Positions 33,113-42,753 of a DNA stretch of 64,000 nt are shown here, piece by piece (the stretch's first letter is position 1; the number at the start of each line of letters is the position of its first letter). The translations under genes were made by a program, and so were the position numbers. The notes below the pieces were generated by a model. The model saw only the letters and a list, made by a program, of their open reading frames with translations, was not told the origin of the DNA and made no database searches. Origin of the DNA: Natronococcus sp. CG52 (GTDB lineage: Archaea > Halobacteriota > Halobacteria > Halobacteriales > Natrialbaceae); contig NZ_CP099391.1 in assembly GCF_023913515.1 (NCBI RefSeq), forward strand, positions 2,356,001 to 2,420,000. The letters are read 5' to 3'.

Positions 33113-35020
33113 TCAGGCCGCAGCCTGTTCGATCCAGCTTTCGGCGCGTTCCTCCGTCACTTCGGCGGCTTCCGCGACGGTCTCGACGTCGGCGTACGCG
33201 AGGTCGTCGAGCGTAGTGATGTCCGCATCCTCGAGACGCTCGCGGTACATCGAGTCGAGGCCGTCGACGAGTTCGAGTCGGCGCTCGAACGTCCGCTCAC
33301 GGTTCGCCGACTCCGGCGAGTCGCGTCGTCGCTGGAGCGTTCCGGTGTCCGACCGCGATCGGTCGGCAGCGCTCTTCGTCGACTGGTGCTCGGAAGACGG
33401 CTTCGGTGGCTCTATCGATTCAGCAGCCTCGACGGGATCGGGAGTCACCGCCCGGAACAGTTCGAGCCCCTGGCGCTGGAGTGCCGTCTGCCCGCGGAGC
33501 GCGCTCAGTGCGATTCTGTTGACGTCCCGCTGGACTGCGAGTCCGTCCTCGAGCAGTTGCTGGCTCTGTGCGATCGCCGTTTGCTGCGCATCGAGCATCG
33601 CCCTGACCGGCGACTCGACATCACCTCGCTCCCCGCGGCTTCGATTCGCCTCGTCGGTCACGGATTCGTTCGTCGCCGCCGGCTCGTCAGTATGCTGATC
33701 GAGCACCGGCTCCGCCCCGAGAGCCGCGTGACTCGTCGACTCCATCGAACGAGGGGCGGCCGCGTCGGACGTCGTCTCGGTGTCAGTTTGCGGACCCGGG
33801 AACGCGTCGGCGTCGACTGCGGCGCCTTTCTCGGAGTCCGTCTCCGCCGCCGGTTCGACGTCGACTCCCTGATCCAGTTCCTCGACGAGGTCCATCTCCT
33901 CGGTCGGCTGCTCGCCCACATCGCGGTCGGACGTCGCCGACGGCGCGTCCTCCTCGATCGCGTCGAAATCGACGCCTCGTTCGAGTTCGTCGGCGAGATC
34001 CATCTCCTCGGTTTCGGGCCGCTCCGGCGATCCCTCCGACCGGTCCGCTTCCGACACGAGGTCGCTCCCGCGGGATAGCTCGTCAGCCGCGTCTCTCTCC
34101 GCAGTTCGCTCCGAGGCGTCGCTCTCGGCGTCGACCGACTCGAGATCGGTGCCGCGATCCAGTTCGTCGGCGAGGTCCATCCCTTCGGTCTCGCGCTCCG
34201 CGTCTTCGACGACCTCGGACTCTGTGTCCGTGGCGTCCCCGTCGTACTCGGGTTCCGCGTCGTCAGTATCCTCGTCCGTCTCGAACGCTTCGTCACCCTG
34301 CGACTCGTCGATTACGTCCATCGATTCCGCGTCTCCGGAGCTCCCGCTCCGGCCCAGTTCGTCCGGTTCACTTCGTTCCGCGGCTTCTGCTCTCTCCGCG
34401 GTCGAGTCCGACTCCGAGGTGTCGCGGTGCTCCTCACTCGTTGCCAGTTCCTCAGGTACGTCCGTCATCTCGGCCGTCTCACCGCCCGCAGTTTCGGTCG
34501 CCTCGTCGATCGCGTCACGCACCTCACTCTCTGCCGGCGGCTCGACCTCGGGTCCGCGGTTCAGTTCGTCCTCGAGATCCTGCTCGGTCGCGGTCGTCTC
34601 CGGGGAAGGGTCCGCCGTCTCGTCCGGTTTCCGTCGTTCTCCGCCCTCGAGGCGGTCGATTTCCGGACCTCGAGTCGAAGCCTCGTCGGACTCGAGCCCC
34701 GCGCCGCGGGCCGTTTCGTCCGGTACGTCGCCCGTGGGTCCCGACTCGTCGGCCGCGGGTCCCGCCGCTTCGTCCGCTTCCAGCGGCTCCGTCCCGAGGT
34801 GAATTACCTCATCGGTGATCTCGTCGACTGCATCCGCCCGGACCGAGACGGCTTCCCGCGTTCGCGTCCACCCGAGCGTCGCCCGGATCGAGTCCATCAC
34901 GCCCGCCCTGGGTTCGACTTGCGCAACGTCGCCCTCGACCGCCGTAACGGTCCCGATAGTTTCCCCGTTCGCGTCCTCGACGGTCTTCTCGAGGTCGTCG
35001 TCCGTAAACTGTGCACTCAT
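33113..35020 (-). CDS. PRC-barrel-like / acidic repeat / helical / helix-hairpin-helix protein
   Basis: The protein has 635 residues from MSAQFTDDDLEKTV. Residues 1-75 resemble a PRC barrel. Residues 80-470 are very acidic and low in complexity, with a recurring motif D-L-x-x-E-L-x-R-G-x-D-x-E at about 148, 282, 311, 341 and 377. Residues 471-528 form an amphipathic helix with Gln-rich heptads (LDAQQTAIAQSQQLLEDG). Residues 583-634 look like a helix-hairpin-helix (LVDGLDSMYRERLEDADITT) ending in an Ala tail. The order is unusual: a scaffold or DNA-associated protein is suggested, but no function is known. It is next to phoU in the same orientation. Confidence 0.7.
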   Translation of the reverse strand: MSAQFTDDDLEKTVEDANGETIGTVTAVEGDVAQVEPRAGVMDSIRATLGWTRTREAVSVRADAVDEITDEVIHLGTEPLEADEAAGPAADESGPTGDVPDETARGAGLESDEASTRGPEIDRLEGGERRKPDETADPSPETTATEQDLEDELNRGPEVEPPAESEVRDAIDEATETAGGETAEMTDVPEELATSEEHRDTSESDSTAERAEAAERSEPDELGRSGSSGDAESMDVIDESQGDEAFETDEDTDDAEPEYDGDATDTESEVVEDAERETEGMDLADELDRGTDLESVDAESDASERTAERDAADELSRGSDLVSEADRSEGSPERPETEEMDLADELERGVDFDAIEEDAPSATSDRDVGEQPTEEMDLVEELDQGVDVEPAAETDSEKGAAVDADAFPGPQTDTETTSDAAAPRSMESTSHAALGAEPVLDQHTDEPAATNESVTDEANRSRGERGDVESPVRAMLDAQQTAIAQSQQLLEDGLAVQRDVNRIALSALRGQTALQRQGLELFRAVTPDPVEAAESIEPPKPSSEHQSTKSAADRSRSDTGTLQRRRDSPESANRERTFERRLELVDGLDSMYRERLEDADITTLDDLAYADVETVAEAAEVTEERAESWIEQAAA

Positions 35021-35155
35021 GATCGGAGCTAGCATCTCTCCGAGACAAGCGTATGCTGCCTGCATCCGCGGGGACGATCGCGGTGGTGCAACCGTCGGTT
35101 CGGTACCGTCCGAAACCGGCTGTCGGATCGTCACGGAAGAAGCGAAACGGAGCGG

Positions 35156-35827
35156 TCAGTAGATGAGTTCGTCGTCGTTCTCGACCATGTACAGCGTTCG
35201 CGCGGCGATGTTCACCGCGTGGTCGCCGACTCGCTCGAGGTCGCGGATCGTCAGGAGGAGTCGGGAGACGTCCTGGAGCACCTGTTCGATCTCGTCGGGT
35301 GAGTCGAGTTCGCGCTCGATGAGGTCCCGGACGACGATTCCGCTCGCCCGCTCCGCGAACTGATCGACGTCGTCGTCGCGGACGGCGAGCTCCCGGCAGC
35401 CGTCGGTGTCCTCGGTATCGTAGGCGATCATCGCGTCCTCGACCATCTCGAGGGTGAGTTCGCCCATCGCCTGTACGTCGACGTCGGGGAACCGGTCGTG
35501 TTTGGCCTCGTGCGTGTACTCGCCGAGGTTGACCGCGAGGTCGCCGATCCGTTCTAAGTCGGTGATGATCTTGAACGTCGAGGCGATCAGCCGCAGGTCG
35601 CTCGCGACGGGCTGTTGGAGCGCCAGCAGTTCGATGCAGTCCTGCTCGAGGTCGAGATACAGCTGATTGACCTCGCTGTCGCCCTCCATCACTTCGTTGG
35701 CGAGCTCCTCGTCTTTCTGCTCCAGAGCGTCGAGCCCCATGCGGAGTCGCTCCATGACGACCTCGCTCATGTAGAGGACGTCCTCGCGGAGCGCCGTCAG
35801 TTTCTCCTGATACGACTTTCTGGCCAT
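35156..35827 (-). CDS. phoU: PhoU phosphate-signalling protein
   Basis: The 223-residue protein has two PhoU three-helix repeats, each with the metal-binding E/DxxxD pattern: DLRLIASTFKIITDLERIGD and LLLTIRDLERVGDHAVNIAA. PhoU links Pst transport to phosphate gene control. It lies downstream of pst copy A but separated by 750 bases that include a solo transposon end, so it probably has its own promoter. Confidence 0.94.
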   Translation of the reverse strand: MARKSYQEKLTALREDVLYMSEVVMERLRMGLDALEQKDEELANEVMEGDSEVNQLYLDLEQDCIELLALQQPVASDLRLIASTFKIITDLERIGDLAVNLGEYTHEAKHDRFPDVDVQAMGELTLEMVEDAMIAYDTEDTDGCRELAVRDDDVDQFAERASGIVVRDLIERELDSPDEIEQVLQDVSRLLLTIRDLERVGDHAVNIAARTLYMVENDDELIY

Positions 35828-36360
35828 ACCTCACACACTTCTCCCCTTCTTGATGTAGCTTGCGCCTGATAGCGTTTTTGTGTCGATCCGTTCAGCGGAC
35901 GACGGCAGATGATTGGTGAACCACTCATCTTCTTGCCAGGGCACCCAATATCTGTCACCTGATCTGCGACAGCCTGTTCAGGACGTCAGGAGGACCTCGT
36001 GCCGCCCAACTCTCGGTCGTCGGACCGTTCGAGCATCTCGGATGGGGCGTCTCGCTGTGAACGGTACCGAGTTCCAAGTGGCGCCGAATTGGGGGCCGAC
36101 CGCTGATCTCGGGCGGTGGTGGCCGACTTCATCTCCGATTACGTCGAAATCTCGCGCTCGTTGATTCACGACCTCGAGCCCCGCTTCCGAACCGCCGTTT
36201 CTGTCCACCCCGGTGAAGTTGCCGACTATCGTCTCGAAACGGAGGTGCGGATCAACTCGCGCCCTATCCGTAATATCGCGCTACAGTTCGAAAGCGTCCG
36301 CCCCATTTTACACTCGAAACACCGGCTATCGGATATGGATACGACCCTCCACCGCCGCCG
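35828..36360. other. gene-free stretch between phoU and pst copy A
   Basis: About 530 bases carry only short overlapping frames in several registers. None shows a family motif, Shine-Dalgarno or haloarchaeal residue bias. It ends at a solo transposon end, so part of it may be decayed mobile DNA. Nothing else is supported. Confidence 0.5.
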
Positions 36361-36416
36361 GATTCTACAGGCGGAGCAGGCCGAGTGCCTCGGGGCTTGA
36401 CCCCGAGGCGGTTCAC
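36361..36416 (+). mobile_element. solo IS200/IS605-like right end, copy 1
   Basis: The segment contains a perfect 9-bp hairpin GCCTCGGGG-CTTGA-CCCCGAGGC (36387-36409) and ends GGTTCAC. A 54-base match with four differences lies on the opposite strand at 62821-62875. Subterminal hairpins ending in a short cleavage tag are typical of IS200/IS605 elements; no transposase is present. Confidence 0.6.
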
Positions 36417-36581
36417 CGCTGACGGCGAGATCTCGCGGACGGATACCGAGTAAGTCGTCCGTCTCGGAACGGCGAATAGAATCTTACTCCGAGGCTGGTA
36501 TCGTACCCGATCGAACACGGCGTGGGTTCTGGTCGCAACTGCGACTCCGACCGAGATCGAAAAAGTCGACACCCCGCCGAC

Positions 36582-37436
36582 TCAGCCGAACTTGCCGGTG
36601 ATGTAGTCTTCGACCCGATCGCTCTGGGGGTTCTCGAAGATCTTGTTGGTGTCGTCGAACTCGACGAGGTTGCCGCCGGTGAGGAAGACGGCCGTCTTGT
36701 CGGAGATTCGAGCCGCCTGCTGCATGTTGTGAGTGACGATCGCGACCGTGTACTCCTCGGCCAGGTCCTCGATGAGGTCCTCGATCTTCGAGGTCGCGAC
36801 CGGGTCCAGCGCCGAAGCCGGTTCGTCCATCAGGATGACCTCCGGGTCGGTCGCGATCGCCCGAGCGATACAGAGGCGCTGTTGCTGCCCGCCCGAGAGG
36901 TCGAGTCCGCTCTCGTCTAACTGGTCTTCGACCTCTTCGAGCAGTGCAGCCCGCTCGAGCGCCGTGTAGACCTTCTCCTCGACGTTGTCGTCCTTGCCCT
37001 GGACGCGGAGACCGTAGGCGACGTTGTCGAAGATACTCTTTGGGAACGGATTCGGTTTCTGGAAGACCATACCGATCTTTCGGCGGAGGGCGACGGGGTC
37101 GACGTCCTCGTCGTAGATGTTCTTCCCGTGGAAGTAGAGGTCGCCTTCGACGCGAGCGACGTCGATGAGGTCGTTCATCCGGTTGATCGAGCGCAGGAAG
37201 GTGGACTTGCCACAGCCCGAAGGGCCGATGAGCGCCGTCACCTGCTTCTCGGGGATGTCCATGGAGACGCTCCGAAGCGCCTGGTCGTCGCCGTAGAAGA
37301 CGTCGAGGTCGCGCACTTCGAGGATCGTCTTCTCGCGGGATTCGCCGATTCGATCGGCGGGGCTGGCGGTAGTCGACGTCGGCACGGTTCGCTGATCGTC
37401 GGTCTGTTCCGTCTCGAGGGAAACCTGTCGTGTCAT
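36582..37436 (-). CDS. pstB: phosphate ABC transporter ATPase PstB, copy A
   Basis: The 284-residue ATPase has Walker [11 protein letters not shown], signature [15 protein letters not shown] and Walker [13 protein letters not shown], and ends in DYITGKFG. It energises phosphate import. It overlaps pstA by four bases. The C-terminal coding half is identical at DNA level to copy B over 290 bp, far above the similarity of the neighbouring pstA, pstC and pstS pairs. Confidence 0.96.
   Translation of the reverse strand: MTRQVSLETEQTDDQRTVPTSTTASPADRIGESREKTILEVRDLDVFYGDDQALRSVSMDIPEKQVTALIGPSGCGKSTFLRSINRMNDLIDVARVEGDLYFHGKNIYDEDVDPVALRRKIGMVFQKPNPFPKSIFDNVAYGLRVQGKDDNVEEKVYTALERAALLEEVEDQLDESGLDLSGGQQQRLCIARAIATDPEVILMDEPASALDPVATSKIEDLIEDLAEEYTVAIVTHNMQQAARISDKTAVFLTGGNLVEFDDTNKIFENPQSDRVEDYITGKFG
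36586..36875 (-). repeat. 290-bp perfect repeat shared with pstB copy B
   Basis: Bases 36586-36875 are identical to 40661-40950 (offset 4075), and high identity continues to about 37260. The tract codes for the PstB C-terminal half. Third-codon positions are also identical, so selection on protein alone does not explain it; recent gene conversion does. Confidence 0.9.
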
Positions 37437-38368
37437 TGTCCGTTCTTCCGCTGATACTTATTTCGGATGAGGATCGCGATCGAGTTGATCGACAGCAGGA
37501 TGACCAGCAGCGTCACCACGCCGGCCGCGACGACGCCGTACTGGAACTCCATCTCGGGTCGATCCGCCCACGTGAAGATCTGCATGGGCATGGCGCTGAT
37601 CTTGCTGAACAAGCTGTTGGGAACGCCGAATACCGCGGTCGGAGCGCCGATCATGATCAGCGGGGCCGTCTCGCCGATCGCGCGCCCGAGCGCCAGGATC
37701 GTTCCGGTGAGGATCCCAGGCATCGCCCGCGGCAGGATGACGTTGCGGATCGTCTGCCACTTCGTCGCACCCATCCCGTAGCTGGCTTGCCGCTGGGAGT
37801 CGGGAACCGAGCGGATCGCCTCCTGAGCCGAGATGATGACGATCGGCAGGATGAGCAGCGAGACGGTAAAGCCCGCGACCAGCAGCGTCCCGAATCCGAT
37901 GTTTAGCAGACCCACGAACAGCCCGAGTCCGAGCAGTCCGTAGACGACGGACGGGACGCCGGCGAGGTTCGCGATGTTGAGCTGGATGAACCGCGTGAGG
38001 TAGCCGTCACTGGCGTACTCCTCGAGGTAGATCGCCGCGCCGACACCCAGCGGAAACGTGATCAGCGCGATTACGATCATGAGCGCGATCGAGCCGACGA
38101 TCGCCGGGAAGAATCCGGCGTCGTACGGATCGCTGAAGCTCGGCGGGTTCGTGAGGAACTGCCAGTTGAGCCACGGGCTGTACTCGGGCTCGAACAGTGC
38201 GAGCGCGTCGACGAGGACGTTCAGCAGTAACACGGCGAGCGCGACGATTCCGACCAGCGCCGCCGCGAGGGTGAGCCACCGGAACGCCACGTCCTTCGTT
38301 CGACTCACGCGGCCGAAGTTCGATTCCGACGCGTCGACCGGGTCCGAGCGTTCGGTTTCGGACGACAT
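37433..38368 (-). CDS. pstA: phosphate ABC transporter permease PstA, copy A
   Basis: The 311-residue permease starts at [13 protein letters not shown], preceded by GGAGGT, and overlaps the pstC stop by one base. Six transmembrane segments and the EAA-type loop [16 protein letters not shown] identify PstA. It pairs with PstC to form the phosphate channel. Confidence 0.95.
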   Translation of the reverse strand: MSSETERSDPVDASESNFGRVSRTKDVAFRWLTLAAALVGIVALAVLLLNVLVDALALFEPEYSPWLNWQFLTNPPSFSDPYDAGFFPAIVGSIALMIVIALITFPLGVGAAIYLEEYASDGYLTRFIQLNIANLAGVPSVVYGLLGLGLFVGLLNIGFGTLLVAGFTVSLLILPIVIISAQEAIRSVPDSQRQASYGMGATKWQTIRNVILPRAMPGILTGTILALGRAIGETAPLIMIGAPTAVFGVPNSLFSKISAMPMQIFTWADRPEMEFQYGVVAAGVVTLLVILLSINSIAILIRNKYQRKNGQ

Positions 38369-39285
38369 TAGCGGTACACCTCCCGGTAGCGCGACGAAAC
38401 CCACTCGCTGATAAGATTCATGGCAAAGGTAATGACGAACAGCGTCAGCCCGACCGCGAAGAGGCTCTTATACTCCGTCGATTCGCCGATGACGTCGCTG
38501 GCCCCGATCTGGACCATCGCGGCGGTCATCGTCTGGACCGACTCGAGGAACATCCCGCCGGGATCGGTCAGGTCGATCATACGCGAGGTCTGCCCGGCGG
38601 CGATCGCGACGATCATCGTCTCGCCGATCGCCCGCGAGAGCGCGAGGATGTACGAGGAGAGGATCCCCGACAGCGCCGACGGCACGACGACGGACGTCGA
38701 GACGGTGAAATTCGTCGCCCCGAGGCCGTAGCTCGCCTGGCGTAGCGAGTCGGGAACCGCGCTCATCGCGTCCTCGCTGATCGAGGAGACCATCGGAATG
38801 ATCATGATCCCGACCATGATCGACGCCGAAAGCGCGTTGAACGTCCCGAGTGGAAGGATCCGGTCGAGTACCGGCGTGATGTACACTAGCGCGAAGTAGC
38901 CGTACACCACCGTCGGTACGCCCGCGAGAACCTCAAGGGCGGGTTTGAGGTACGCCCGTCGGCGGTCAGTGGCGTACTCGCTCAGATAAATCGCCGTCAG
39001 CAGCCCGATCGGGAGGGCGATCAGCGCCGAGCCGAGCGTGATGATCAGCGTGCCCGATATCAGCGGCCACACGCCGTATACCTCGTTTTCGGGCGTCCAC
39101 GTCGTCCCCGTAAAGAATTCGACGGGGGAGACCGCCGCGAAGAAGTCGACGGCGTCATACAGCAGCGTCGCGACGATCGCGACCGTGGTGAGAATCGAGA
39201 GGAACGCACACAGTGCGAAGAACACCTTGAACGCGGCGCCGCGAGCCGATCTGGCTCCGTCGTGTGTGAGATCGGGCGCGCTCAT
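38368..39285 (-). CDS. pstC: phosphate ABC transporter permease PstC, copy A
   Basis: The 305-residue permease has six membrane helices, the first at about 18-42, and the loop QASYGLGATNFTVSTSVVVP. It overlaps pstS by four bases and pstA by one, consistent with a single pstSCAB transcript. Confidence 0.95.
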   Translation of the reverse strand: MSAPDLTHDGARSARGAAFKVFFALCAFLSILTTVAIVATLLYDAVDFFAAVSPVEFFTGTTWTPENEVYGVWPLISGTLIITLGSALIALPIGLLTAIYLSEYATDRRRAYLKPALEVLAGVPTVVYGYFALVYITPVLDRILPLGTFNALSASIMVGIMIIPMVSSISEDAMSAVPDSLRQASYGLGATNFTVSTSVVVPSALSGILSSYILALSRAIGETMIVAIAAGQTSRMIDLTDPGGMFLESVQTMTAAMVQIGASDVIGESTEYKSLFAVGLTLFVITFAMNLISEWVSSRYREVYR

Positions 39286-40259
39286 TCGTCGGTCACCTCC
39301 TCAATCGCGTCCTCGAATCGTTCGAGGTTCTCGTCGCGCACCTCCTCGGTAACCGGGACGTAGCCGACCTCGTTGACGAGATCGGTCGACGACTGCTCGA
39401 GGTAAAAACGGACGAAGTCTCGAACTTCGGGCCGCGCCAGCGACTGTTTCGCGACGTAGATGAAAAGCGGCCGGGACAGCGGCGTGTACTCTTCTTTCTT
39501 CGCCGTCTCGAGCGACGGCTCGACGCAGCCGTTTCCGTCGTCGATTCCGAGGGCCTTGATCTCCTCCGGATTCTCGTCGTAGTACGCGAACCCGAAGTAG
39601 CCGACCGCGAACTCGTTACCCTGTACCCCCTGTACGATCGTCCGGTCGCGCTCGGTTGCGTGGTAATCGGTTCGGTGGGTCGCGTCCTCGCCGAGGACCG
39701 CCTCGACGAAGTAGTCGTACGTTCCCGAGGTCGTGTCCGCGCCGAAAAACTCGATCTCCTCGTCGGGCCACTCGTCGCGGACGTCGCTCCACCGTTCGGC
39801 GCCGTCGGCGCGCCATAGTTCGCGGAGCTCTTCGATAGTGAGACAGTCGATCCAGTCGGCCTCGGGACTGACGACGACGGTCAGCGCGTCCGTCGCGACC
39901 GTGAACTCGATCGGCGTGACTTCGTTATCTCCGCACTGTTCCACTTCGGGATCGGCTATCTCGCGGCTGGCGTTGTTGATGTCCGTCATGCCCGGACAGA
40001 AGAAGTTCGAGAAGCCGCCGCCGGTCCCCGTTTGGCTGATCGAGACGGTAACGTCCTCTCGATCCTTCGAGAACGTCGACGAAACGACCTCGGTGATCGG
40101 GAATACCGTCGAACTGCCGGCGATGTTCACCTCTTTCGCCCTATTCGAGACCGAAGCAACGCAGCCGGACAGTCCGGTTACCCCTGTGATGGCCGTCCCG
40201 GCCAAGAAGTGCCGTCGTCCGAGTTCGAACGACGGTGGTCCGGTGGTGTCTTTCGACAT
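39282..40259 (-). CDS. pstS: phosphate-binding lipoprotein PstS, copy A
   Basis: The 325-residue protein starts at the ATG MSKDTTGPPSFELG; one GTG codon upstream is also possible. Its Tat signal (GRRHFLAGTAITGVTG) ends in lipobox LSGC. The PstS fold shows AGSSTVFPITE and GTGGGFSNF phosphate-binding segments and TTSGTYDYFVEAVLG. It binds phosphate outside the membrane and delivers it to PstCA. The ATG lies 26 nt from the shared promoter box. Confidence 0.95.
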   Translation of the reverse strand: MSKDTTGPPSFELGRRHFLAGTAITGVTGLSGCVASVSNRAKEVNIAGSSTVFPITEVVSSTFSKDREDVTVSISQTGTGGGFSNFFCPGMTDINNASREIADPEVEQCGDNEVTPIEFTVATDALTVVVSPEADWIDCLTIEELRELWRADGAERWSDVRDEWPDEEIEFFGADTTSGTYDYFVEAVLGEDATHRTDYHATERDRTIVQGVQGNEFAVGYFGFAYYDENPEEIKALGIDDGNGCVEPSLETAKKEEYTPLSRPLFIYVAKQSLARPEVRDFVRFYLEQSSTDLVNEVGYVPVTEEVRDENLERFEDAIEEVTDE

Positions 40260-40284
40260 CACTAGAGGAACGCTAACTGCCGGA

Positions 40285-40312
40285 TAAGTACCCTACTATG
40301 ATAGATATATAG
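40285..40312 (-). promoter_or_regulatory. shared pst promoter box, copy 1 (before pstS A)
   Basis: On the coding strand it reads TATATATCTAT-CATAGTAGGG-TACTTA. The TACTTA end is 26 nt from the pstS ATG, placing it as TATA element of a leaderless transcript; the CATAGTA part and the distal TATATA recur upstream of two other pst genes. Confidence 0.7.
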
Positions 40313-40656
40313 ACGAATATAGATCGGGCGGACAGTTAATCGTGATCGAGACTACGCCGTTATCAGCCAAAAGTAGCCGAGTAACACCACGATACGGCCC
40401 GAGAGAGATACAGAGGGGCTCAAATACCGTGGGTGTGATGAGACTGTCAAGTCGTCCGCAATATGGTATATAGAATAACTCGTGAGTACGGTAGCCGTCG
40501 CTCGCCGTCCCGAAACTCCGTATACCTCGACATTCAGATAACAGACGAAAAAGCCGAACCGATAGCAGGACCGCATACCATACGAAACCGACCTGATCCA
40601 CCGTCGCGACGGCGACGTTCGAACGACCGAGTCGGTTTCGCTCGATCGTTCGGTCG
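40313..40656. other. gene-free spacer between the two pst copies
   Basis: About 340 bases are AT-richer than the flanks. They separate the pstB copy B stop from the pst copy A promoter. Short frames here have no support; a terminator for copy B is expected but I could not single one out. Confidence 0.5.
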
Positions 40657-41679
40657 TTATCCGAACTTGCCGGTGATGTAGTCTTCGACCCGATCGCTCT
40701 GGGGGTTCTCGAAGATCTTGTTGGTGTCGTCGAACTCGACGAGGTTGCCGCCGGTGAGGAAGACGGCCGTCTTGTCGGAGATTCGAGCCGCCTGCTGCAT
40801 GTTGTGAGTGACGATCGCGACCGTGTACTCCTCGGCCAGGTCCTCGATGAGGTCCTCGATCTTCGAGGTCGCGACCGGGTCCAGCGCCGAAGCCGGTTCG
40901 TCCATCAGGATGACCTCCGGGTCGGTCGCGATCGCCCGAGCGATACAGAGACGCTGCTGTTGGCCGCCCGAGAGGTCGAGTCCGCTCTCGTCTAACTGGT
41001 CTTCGACCTCCTCGAGCAGTGCAGCCCGCTCGAGGGCGGTGTGAACCTGCTCGTCGAGGTCGTCGTCCTTGCCCTGGACGCGGAGGCCGTAGGCGACGTT
41101 GTCGTAGATGCTCTTCGGGAACGGGTTGGGTTTCTGGAAGACCATGCCGATCTTTCGGCGGAGGGCGACGGGGTCGACGTCCTCGTCGTAGATGTTCTTC
41201 CCGTGGAAGTAGAGGTCGCCCTCGACGCGGGCGACGTCGATGAGGTCGTTCATCCGGTTGATCGAGCGCAGGAAGGTGGACTTGCCACACCCCGAAGGGC
41301 CGATGAGCGCCGTCACCTGCTTCTCGGGGATGTCCATATTGATCCCGTTCAGGGCCTGCGTGTCGCCGTAGAAGACGTCGAGATCCCGGGCCTCGATGAG
41401 GGCGTCGTCGACCCGGGGCGAACCCAGCGGCCTGTCGGCACTCGACATTTCGACGCCGGTCGTTGATCCCGTTGCGGTCGTTGATCCCGTTGCGGTCGTC
41501 GATCCCCCTTCAGTTCCCGGACTCTCGACCGCCTCGGATTCGCTGGTGTTCGCAGTCATACCAGTTGTGTTGGCATTGGCTCTGAGCAAGTTACCTGTTG
41601 TGAAACGCTCGCGACCAGGGTTGATCGACGCGAGCGTCGATTTCAGCCCGTCGAACCGGCCGTTCGTCTCGTCACCCAT
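40657..41679 (-). CDS. pstB: phosphate ABC transporter ATPase PstB, copy B, with N-terminal extension
   Basis: The protein has 340 residues when started at [15 protein letters not shown] chose this start because the shared pst promoter box lies exactly 26 nt upstream, as before both pstS genes; the next ATG (MTANTSESE at 41559) would give 300 residues. The extension of about 85 residues includes tandem TTATGS repeats. The ATPase core has the same Walker and signature motifs as copy A, with the last 97 residues identical. Unlike copy A it is 144 bases away from pstA, so it has its own promoter. Confidence 0.93.
   Translation of the reverse strand: MGDETNGRFDGLKSTLASINPGRERFTTGNLLRANANTTGMTANTSESEAVESPGTEGGSTTATGSTTATGSTTGVEMSSADRPLGSPRVDDALIEARDLDVFYGDTQALNGINMDIPEKQVTALIGPSGCGKSTFLRSINRMNDLIDVARVEGDLYFHGKNIYDEDVDPVALRRKIGMVFQKPNPFPKSIYDNVAYGLRVQGKDDDLDEQVHTALERAALLEEVEDQLDESGLDLSGGQQQRLCIARAIATDPEVILMDEPASALDPVATSKIEDLIEDLAEEYTVAIVTHNMQQAARISDKTAVFLTGGNLVEFDDTNKIFENPQSDRVEDYITGKFG
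41456..41505 (-). repeat. short tandem DNA repeat in pstB copy B
   Basis: An 18-bp unit CGTTGATCCCGTTGCGGT occurs twice in tandem with a third partial copy. It codes for TTATGS repeats in the N-terminal extension. Slippage at this tract would change extension length in steps of six residues. Confidence 0.7.
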
Positions 41680-41704
41680 TACGTAGTTCGAGCGACGGGG
41701 CGCC

Positions 41705-41732
41705 TAAATACCATACTATGTCTTCTATATAG
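41705..41732 (-). promoter_or_regulatory. shared pst promoter box, copy 2 (before pstB B)
   Basis: The coding strand reads CTATATAGAAGA-CATAGTATGG-TATTTA, 26 nt before the ATG at 41679. It matches the boxes before both pstS genes, with TATTTA in place of TACTTA. Confidence 0.7.
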
Positions 41733-41823
41733 TGCTATAGTCTCCCGCGGCCGATCGGAGGCCGACGACACGGAGCACCGGCTACTCGAGGAGATCGATC
41801 GAGAATCAGCGACGGGTCGAGAA

Positions 41824-42753
41824 CTACGTCCGCCGGTCGTACTTGTTTCTGATGAAGATCGCGACCGCGTTCATCAGCAGCAAGATCGTCAGGAGGACCA
41901 CGATCCCGGCCGCAGTCACGTGCTGGAACTCCGCCTCGGGGAGCGTCGCCCACTCGAAGATCTGCATCGGCATGGCGCTGAAGGCGCCGGTGGGGCTGTA
42001 CGGCGGGCGGAACATCATCGTCGCCGCCCCGACCATCAGGATGGGGGCCGTCTCGCCGATCGCGCGCGAGAGCGAGAGGATAATCCCCGTCATGATTCCC
42101 GGAACCGCTTCCGGGAGGACGACGTTGCGGATCGTCTGCCACTTCGTGGCGCCCGCGCCGTAGGATGCACGACGCATCGAGTCGGGGACGGCTCGAAGCG
42201 CCTCCTGGGAGGAGACGATGACGATCGGTAGGATGAGCAGTGTCAGCGTCAGCGCGCCCGCGATGAGGCTGCTTCCCATCTGCAGGGCGCGAGCGAACAT
42301 CGCCAGCCCGAGCAGCCCGTAGACGATCGACGGAACGCCGGCGAGGTTCGAGATGTTCGCTTCGATGAAGCTCGTAAACCGGGTATCGGGAGCGTACTCC
42401 TCGAGATAGATCGCCGCTCCGACGCCGAGGAACAGCGTGAACACGGCAGTGAGCGCGATCAAGTAAATCGAGCCGATAAGCGCGGGGTAGATTCCACCCG
42501 GACCGGTCTCGAGACCGCCGTAGTTCGCGGGATTATAGTTCTCGATAAGGTTCGACGGGGGGTAGGTCAGGAACTCTATCGTGAGCCACCCCCACGCCTC
42601 GTAAGCGACGTCGGCGAGCAGCGCGATCAGGGCGACGATGCCGACCATCGTCGCGGCGAGACACGCGCCGAGGAACACTTTGCCGAGCAGTCGCTTTCGT
42701 CGAATCGCCGAGCCGTCGAACTCGTACTTGGATCGGGTCGTATCCGTACTCAT
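41824..42753 (-). CDS. pstA: phosphate ABC transporter permease PstA, copy B
   Basis: The 309-residue permease starts at [14 protein letters not shown], with GGAGGAG a few bases before the ATG and a four-base overlap with pstC. Six membrane helices and the loop [16 protein letters not shown] are present. It differs clearly from copy A outside the motif regions. Confidence 0.94.
   Translation of the reverse strand: MSTDTTRSKYEFDGSAIRRKRLLGKVFLGACLAATMVGIVALIALLADVAYEAWGWLTIEFLTYPPSNLIENYNPANYGGLETGPGGIYPALIGSIYLIALTAVFTLFLGVGAAIYLEEYAPDTRFTSFIEANISNLAGVPSIVYGLLGLAMFARALQMGSSLIAGALTLTLLILPIVIVSSQEALRAVPDSMRRASYGAGATKWQTIRNVVLPEAVPGIMTGIILSLSRAIGETAPILMVGAATMMFRPPYSPTGAFSAMPMQIFEWATLPEAEFQHVTAAGIVVLLTILLLMNAVAIFIRNKYDRRT

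Noticed and set aside
36116-36400. 94-codon frame ending at the solo transposon end, as a possible TnpB remnant
   Set aside because: Only the last codons, within the repeat itself, look transposon-like; no TnpB motif is upstream, so I do not call a pseudogene.
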